Positions 6,406 to 9,412 of a stretch of 9,412 bases of DNA are shown piece after piece (position 1 is the stretch's first letter; each line of letters begins with the position of its first letter). A program made the translations under genes and the position numbers. The stretch is taken from contig JBDTIS010000071.1 in assembly GCA_039936235.1 (NCBI GenBank), positions 1-9,412 on the forward strand, written 5' to 3'. A model generated the notes under the pieces. It saw only the letters and a program-made list of their open reading frames with translations. It did no database searches and was not told the origin of the DNA. The stretch comes from CAHJXF01 sp039936235. GTDB lineage: Bacteria > Pseudomonadota > Gammaproteobacteria > Burkholderiales > Burkholderiaceae_D.

Positions 6406-6471
6406 AATGACCGCGACATCATCGACGACGACGAATTCGCGACGAAGAAGACCGAATTGCTGCGCCGGATC
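6406..6471 (+). pseudogene. SHOCT-domain-like gene tail, stop codon lost
   Basis: One frame reads NDRDIIDDDEFATKKTELLRRI. It closely resembles the short C-terminal SHOCT helix-hairpin (pattern: aGxITddEFeaKKaeLLrrI, then stop). A TAG closes the frame just upstream at 6391, leaving no usable start. At the place where such proteins normally end, the codon is CGA (6472), one base from TGA. This looks like the surviving end of a gene whose body is gone. SHOCT tails occur on many unrelated membrane and phage proteins, so the parent cannot be identified. The stretch is short, and chance similarity in acidic/basic-rich sequence is possible. Confidence 0.45.
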
Positions 6472-6485
6472 CGAGCTTGCGGAAT

Positions 6486-6555
6486 GTCATCCCGGCGGAG
6501 GCCGGGACCGACTGTTCACTGGGCGGCGATCGGACCCCGGCCTTCGCGCGCATGA
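6486..6555. repeat. REP-like palindromic repeat (VIPAxAG-type)
   Basis: The left arm at 6486-6509 (GTCATCCCGGCGGAGGCCGGGACC) is mirrored by 6532-6555 (GGACCCCGGCC...GCATGA) with a few mismatches and a spacer of about 22 nt; the left arm also contains its own CCCGGC/GCCGGG mini-hairpin. Translated, the arms give the strings VIPAEAG and VPASAGMT, which turn up as spurious peptides in many proteobacterial annotations because dispersed intergenic repeats of this type encode them. It shares the TGTCATCCCG head with the palindrome at 3923-3985. Lying 40 bp before the methyltransferase start, it may be part of that gene's 5' leader. Confidence 0.65.
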
Positions 6556-6594
6556 TGCGGGCGGGCAACGTCGCCCGACCTCGGGAGCCGATGC

Positions 6595-7470
6595 ATGCCA
6601 AACCTTTTCCGGAACTTCGCCCGACTTCGTTCCTTGCAGGTCGCGGTCGTCGCCGTCGGTATCGCCGGATGCGCTGCGCCGGCTGTGCGCGCGCCGTTCG
6701 ACGACGCCCGCACGGCGCCGACGAGTGCACAGATCGCCGCGCTCGTCGCGAGTCCCGACCGCAGCCCGGCCGACCGCGCCCTCGACGCGCGCCGCAAACC
6801 GGTCGAGACGCTGGCCTTTATCGGCGTGCGGCCCGGGATGACCGCGCTCGACGTCAGTGCCGGCGGCGGCTACACGACCGAACTGATCGCGCGCGCCGTC
6901 GGGCCGACCGGCCGCGTCTACGGCCAGAGCGCACCGCCCGATCCCGCTCGGACGCCGCCTGCGATGCGCGAAGGCGGCGACGGCATGCGCGCCGCGGGCG
7001 CAGTCCCGCCGCCCGCACCGCGCAGGACCACCCCGATGGCGCTCGCCGAACGCGCCAAGAATCCGGCCGCCGCCAATATCGTCGCGGTGCTGATGCCTTA
7101 CGACAATCCGGTCCCGCCGGACATCGCGGCGCAGTCGCTCGACCTCGTCACGCTGATGTTCAACTATCACGACTTCGGCCACATGGGCGTCGATCGCACA
7201 TCGATGAACAGGGCGATCTTCGCGGCGCTGAAGCCCGGCGGTCTCTATGTGATCGCGGATCATGCTGGACGCACGGGCACCGGCATTTCCGAGTCCGGCA
7301 CGCTGCATCGCGTGGAGGAGGCCTTCGTCGTCGGCGAGGTCGAGGCCGCCGGGTTCAGGCTCGCCGAACGCGGCGACTATCTGCGCAACCCGAACGACCC
7401 GCGCGACCGCAACACGCCCGAGCCGCCGCAGCCGAAGGACGAGTTCGTGCTGAAGTTCAGGAAGCCCTGA
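6595..7470 (+). CDS. Class I SAM-dependent methyltransferase-like lipoprotein (COG4798 type)
   Basis: A 291-residue protein with an N-terminal lipoprotein signal: RLRSLQVAVVAVGIAGC, with lipobox cysteine C26. The body is a class I methyltransferase fold. Motif I is ALDVSAGGGYTTELIA (84-99), the acidic end of strand 2 is replaced by VYGQSAPP, the motif IV region is LDLVTLMFNYHDF (182-194), and LKPGGLYVIADHAG (212-225) is the usual post-motif segment. A Pro/Arg-rich insert lies at about 112-146. The combination resembles the family labelled predicted methyltransferase COG4798, whose members often carry export signals and whose substrate is unknown. GGGAG at 6583-6587 is 7 nt before the ATG. It converges on the ligase gene, overlapping its 3' end by 14 bp. 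Because SAM is a cytoplasmic cofactor, whether the exported protein methylates anything is open. Confidence 0.85.
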   Translation: MPNLFRNFARLRSLQVAVVAVGIAGCAAPAVRAPFDDARTAPTSAQIAALVASPDRSPADRALDARRKPVETLAFIGVRPGMTALDVSAGGGYTTELIARAVGPTGRVYGQSAPPDPARTPPAMREGGDGMRAAGAVPPPAPRRTTPMALAERAKNPAAANIVAVLMPYDNPVPPDIAAQSLDLVTLMFNYHDFGHMGVDRTSMNRAIFAALKPGGLYVIADHAGRTGTGISESGTLHRVEEAFVVGEVEAAGFRLAERGDYLRNPNDPRDRNTPEPPQPKDEFVLKFRKP

Positions 7471-9121
7471 CGGCCTGCGCCGACGCGAGCTTCGCGGCGA
7501 TCAGGTCGCGCAGTTCGCGCTTCATGATCTTGCCGACCGGGCTGACCGGGAACGCATCCATCACCTCGAGGCGTTCGGGCAGCTTGAAGGACGCGATCTG
7601 CCGGTCGCGCAGGAAGCCCGTGAGTTCGTCGAAGCTCAGCGTCTCGCCTGGCTTGACGATCACGCAGGCACACGCCTTCTCGCCGAACACCGGGTCCGGC
7701 ATCGCGACCAGCACCACGGTCCGCACCTTCGGATGCGCGAAGATCAGGTTCTCGATCTCCTCGCAGCTGATCTTCTCGCCGCCCCGGTTGATCAGGTCCT
7801 TGCGACGGCCTTCGGTGTAGATCTGGCGACCGCGCTTTCGAACGATGTCGCCCATCCGGTACCAACCGTCGACCGTGAAGGCTTCGCGGTTCTTTTCGGC
7901 GGCACCGGATTCATCGGCGCTCCAGTAGCCGCGGATCGTGTACGGGCCGCGCGTCAGCAACTCGCCCGACGAGCCATCCGGCACTTCTTGGCCGAGGTCA
8001 TCGACGACCTTGACCTCGTCCCACGCGCTGACCGGCGACCCCGAACTTTCGAGCAGCACGTCGTCGGGGTCGTCGAGCCGCGTCATGTTGATCAACCCTT
8101 CGGCGGTGCCGTAGATCTCCTGGGGCGTGCAACCGAAGCGGGCGCGAAGCCGACTACGCAGTTCGGGCGGCAGCCGCGCGCCGCCGTTCTGCACGACCTC
8201 CAGCGACGACAGGTCGTGGCGTGCGGCCACATCGTCGTTGAGCCAGGTCGTGATCAGCGGCACGGCTGCGGCGATCACGGTGACGCGCTCGCGCGCCACC
8301 AGCGTGAACAGCACGTCTGTGTCCGGGGACGGTGCGATGACGACGGTACCGCCGTAATAGAACGTGCCGAGGATGCCGGGCGACGCGAGGTTGTAGTTGT
8401 GGCCGAGCGGCAGGATCGCCATGAAGACGGTATCGCTGCCGAAGCCGGCCGCGGCACCGCAGAGCCGCGCGTTGAGCACGTAGTCGTCGTGGGTGCGCGG
8501 GATCAGCTTGGACATCGACGTCGTGCCGCCGGACAGCAGCATCGTACTGATGCCGGACGGATCGACGTGGACCGCATCGAGGTGCGCGGTACCGCTGCCG
8601 AACGAGGCGATCAGCGTGCGCAGCGCGATCTGCCCGGGCAGCGGGTCGCCTACGACGATCACGTGGGCCAGCGTCGGAAACTCGGCGGCCATCTCGCGCG
8701 CCATCGTGCGGAAGTCGAAGTTGCCGACCACGTCCGCGATCACGTAGGCGACCGCGCCGCTCGCGCGCAGGAAGTGGCGGACCTCGGCGTGTCGATGCGC
8801 GCGCAGCGCCATCACAGGGATCGCGTCGATGCGGTTCAGCGCGAGGTAGACGGTGACGAATTCGGCGATGTTCGGCAGTTGCACGACGACACGATCGCCA
8901 GCGCGAAGCCCGCATGCGAGGAAAGCGGCCGCCAGCGTGTCGACTTCGGCGATCAGCGTGCCGTACGAGATGCGGCGGTCGCCGGCGACGATGGCGATTT
9001 TGTCGGCAAAGAGGGCGGCCGTGCGCGTGACCATCTCGGTGATGCCGATGCCTTCCCACAAGCCTTCGGCGCGGTAGCGAGCGGCCAGGTCGGATGGCCA
9101 GGGGGTCAAGGTGTCGCGCAC
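7457..9121 (-). CDS. Aryl-acid adenylating enzyme (EntE/DhbE-like; salicylyl- or 2,3-dihydroxybenzoyl-AMP ligase type)
   Basis: A 554-residue stand-alone ANL enzyme that should activate an aromatic acid with ATP to an acyl-adenylate and pass it to CoA or a carrier thiol. The P-loop is SGGTTSMSK (197-205) followed by LIPRTHDDY, the EntE/DhbE signature. HNYNLASPG (241-249) places N242 and S247 where DhbE uses Asn and Ser to hold the aryl acid. YGTAEGLINMTRLDDP (337-352), RGPYTIRGYW (391-400), GDIV with D425, GRRKDLINRGGEKIS (438-452) and SPVGKIMK with catalytic K531 follow in order. No carrier domain is fused and no siderophore genes are visible. GTG is the start, fixed by GGAGG 5 nt upstream. 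The gene lies 70 bp after an FAD-hydroxylase-like gene, which favours salicylate or anthranilate catabolism over siderophore synthesis (inference). Confidence 0.88.
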   Translation of the reverse strand: MRDTLTPWPSDLAARYRAEGLWEGIGITEMVTRTAALFADKIAIVAGDRRISYGTLIAEVDTLAAAFLACGLRAGDRVVVQLPNIAEFVTVYLALNRIDAIPVMALRAHRHAEVRHFLRASGAVAYVIADVVGNFDFRTMAREMAAEFPTLAHVIVVGDPLPGQIALRTLIASFGSGTAHLDAVHVDPSGISTMLLSGGTTSMSKLIPRTHDDYVLNARLCGAAAGFGSDTVFMAILPLGHNYNLASPGILGTFYYGGTVVIAPSPDTDVLFTLVARERVTVIAAAVPLITTWLNDDVAARHDLSSLEVVQNGGARLPPELRSRLRARFGCTPQEIYGTAEGLINMTRLDDPDDVLLESSGSPVSAWDEVKVVDDLGQEVPDGSSGELLTRGPYTIRGYWSADESGAAEKNREAFTVDGWYRMGDIVRKRGRQIYTEGRRKDLINRGGEKISCEEIENLIFAHPKVRTVVLVAMPDPVFGEKACACVIVKPGETLSFDELTGFLRDRQIASFKLPERLEVMDAFPVSPVGKIMKRELRDLIAAKLASAQAVRAS

Positions 9122-9126
9122 AAGGG

Positions 9127-9131
9127 CCTCC
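9127..9131 (-). promoter_or_regulatory. Strong Shine-Dalgarno fixing the GTG start of the aryl-AMP ligase
   Basis: GGAGG on the minus strand is followed by CCCTT and then GTG at 9121-9119. This is an ideal site and spacing, and it supports the GTG start over internal ATG codons, the first of which is at residue 30. Confidence 0.75.
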
Positions 9132-9170
9132 GCTTTTGAAACCTCGGCAGCGAGCGAAGGTCGTCGGTCC

Positions 9171-9189
9171 CCTCCCCCTTCAAGGGAGG
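9171..9189 (-). other. Intercistronic hairpin between the hydroxylase-like and ligase genes
   Basis: CCTCCC and GGGAGG pair around a 7-nt loop just after the upstream gene's stop at 9192. No T-run follows on the minus strand, so it is not a typical intrinsic terminator. It could be an mRNA-stability or processing hairpin, or it may be chance. Confidence 0.25.
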
Positions 9190-9191
9190 AG

Positions 9192-9412
9192 TCATACCGT
9201 GAACAGTTCCGGGTGCAGCCGCTCGTAAGTCGCCGCGAGTGCCGGATCCCTCTTCTTCACCTCGGCATGGTCGACCCGTCCGCTACGCGTCACGTAGTCG
9301 TACGCGAACGACACCGGATCGAGTCCGAGCTTCGGCCCGAGATCCTCGTACCACGCGGCGCTCTTCAACGCGGCACGCCGCAGGCTGTCCGAGCCCGGCT
9401 GTCGTGTCCGCA
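9192..9412 (-). CDS. C-terminal end of a probable FAD-dependent aromatic-CoA hydroxylase (5' truncated)
   Basis: Reading the minus strand from 9410 to TGA at 9194-9192 gives 72 codons without interruption. The peptide contains SLRRAALKSAAWYEDLG, then LDPVSFAYDYVTRSGRV, then VKKRDPALAATYERLHP near the end. The order of an R-rich helix with SAAWYE, an LxPxxFAYDYxTRSGR segment, and a closing RDPxLxxxYE resembles the end of the FAD domain of salicylyl-CoA 5-hydroxylase and anthraniloyl-CoA monooxygenase proteins, as I recall those families. The FAD-binding N-terminus lies outside the window, so the assignment is tentative. The stop occurs right after this domain, so the protein is not the long version fused to an old-yellow-enzyme domain. 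It is the upstream partner of the aryl-AMP ligase in a probable operon. That it is coding is much surer than what it does. Confidence 0.7.
   Translation of the reverse strand, partial: RTRQPGSDSLRRAALKSAAWYEDLGPKLGLDPVSFAYDYVTRSGRVDHAEVKKRDPALAATYERLHPELFTV

Larger units (their letters stand above)
6312..6594. other. Divergent spacer between the GST and methyltransferase genes
   Basis: This 283-bp spacer separates two divergently transcribed genes. Besides the C8/ribosome site it contains an 11-nt palindrome GGCGC-T-GCGCC (6338-6348) in the GST leader, a candidate GST -10 box, a SHOCT-like gene tail (6406-6471) and a palindromic repeat (6486-6555). I see no convincing -35/-10 pair for the methyltransferase gene, so its promoter is unassigned. 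Confidence 0.6.

Noticed and set aside
6477..7820. A 447-codon + strand open frame overlapping the methyltransferase and ligase genes
   Set aside because: It runs out of frame through two better-supported genes. Its start region is only the palindromic repeat, which explains the VIPAEAG-like peptide.

Overview
The window is GC-rich (roughly two-thirds G+C by eye), chromosomal-looking bacterial DNA with tight gene spacing. Gene families and codon use point to a proteobacterium, most likely a betaproteobacterium (Burkholderiales/Rhodocyclales type). That placement is inferred from protein style, because no rRNA or other taxonomic marker is present. Eight protein genes are supported, two of them cut by the window edges. 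There is no tRNA, rRNA, CRISPR array, insertion sequence or prophage gene.

Left block (1-3649, all +): the 3' end of a class II aldolase/adducin-family gene overlaps the start of an acetoacetyl-CoA synthetase gene (ATGA overlap). After 132 bp comes a periplasmic substrate-binding protein of a branched-chain-amino-acid-type (Liv/HAAT) ABC importer, without its permease or ATPase genes. This block looks catabolic: activation of acetoacetate to acetoacetyl-CoA plus uptake of a small organic solute.

Middle: 3650-4101 has no intact gene. It holds the wreck of a Phd/YefM-type antitoxin gene, readable only across three single-base frameshifts, and then a long imperfect palindrome of dispersed-repeat type. 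Three minus-strand genes follow in transcription order GST, EamA, HNH: a beta-class glutathione S-transferase (about 6.3 kb), a ten-helix EamA/DMT transporter 13 bp downstream of it, and a Cys4-type HNH nuclease about 100 bp further on that may have its own leaderless promoter.

The divergent spacer 6312-6594 carries a G8 run beside the GST ribosome site, a gene tail resembling a SHOCT domain that has lost its stop codon, and a second palindromic repeat with the same TGTCATCCCG head as the first. Next is a + strand gene for a class I methyltransferase-fold protein with a lipoprotein signal peptide. It converges on, and overlaps by 14 bp, a minus-strand gene for an EntE/DhbE-like aryl-acid adenylating enzyme. 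Upstream of that enzyme, in the same direction, the window ends in the last 72 codons of a protein resembling the C-terminus of FAD-dependent salicylyl-CoA/anthraniloyl-CoA hydroxylases. If that reading is right, the right edge is part of a CoA-dependent salicylate- or anthranilate-type degradation operon rather than a siderophore cluster.

No wholly new system is visible. The points most worth a second look are the decayed antitoxin, the exported methyltransferase, the ligase-hydroxylase pairing with its altered P-loop, and the two related palindromes sitting in spacers that also hold dead gene fragments.
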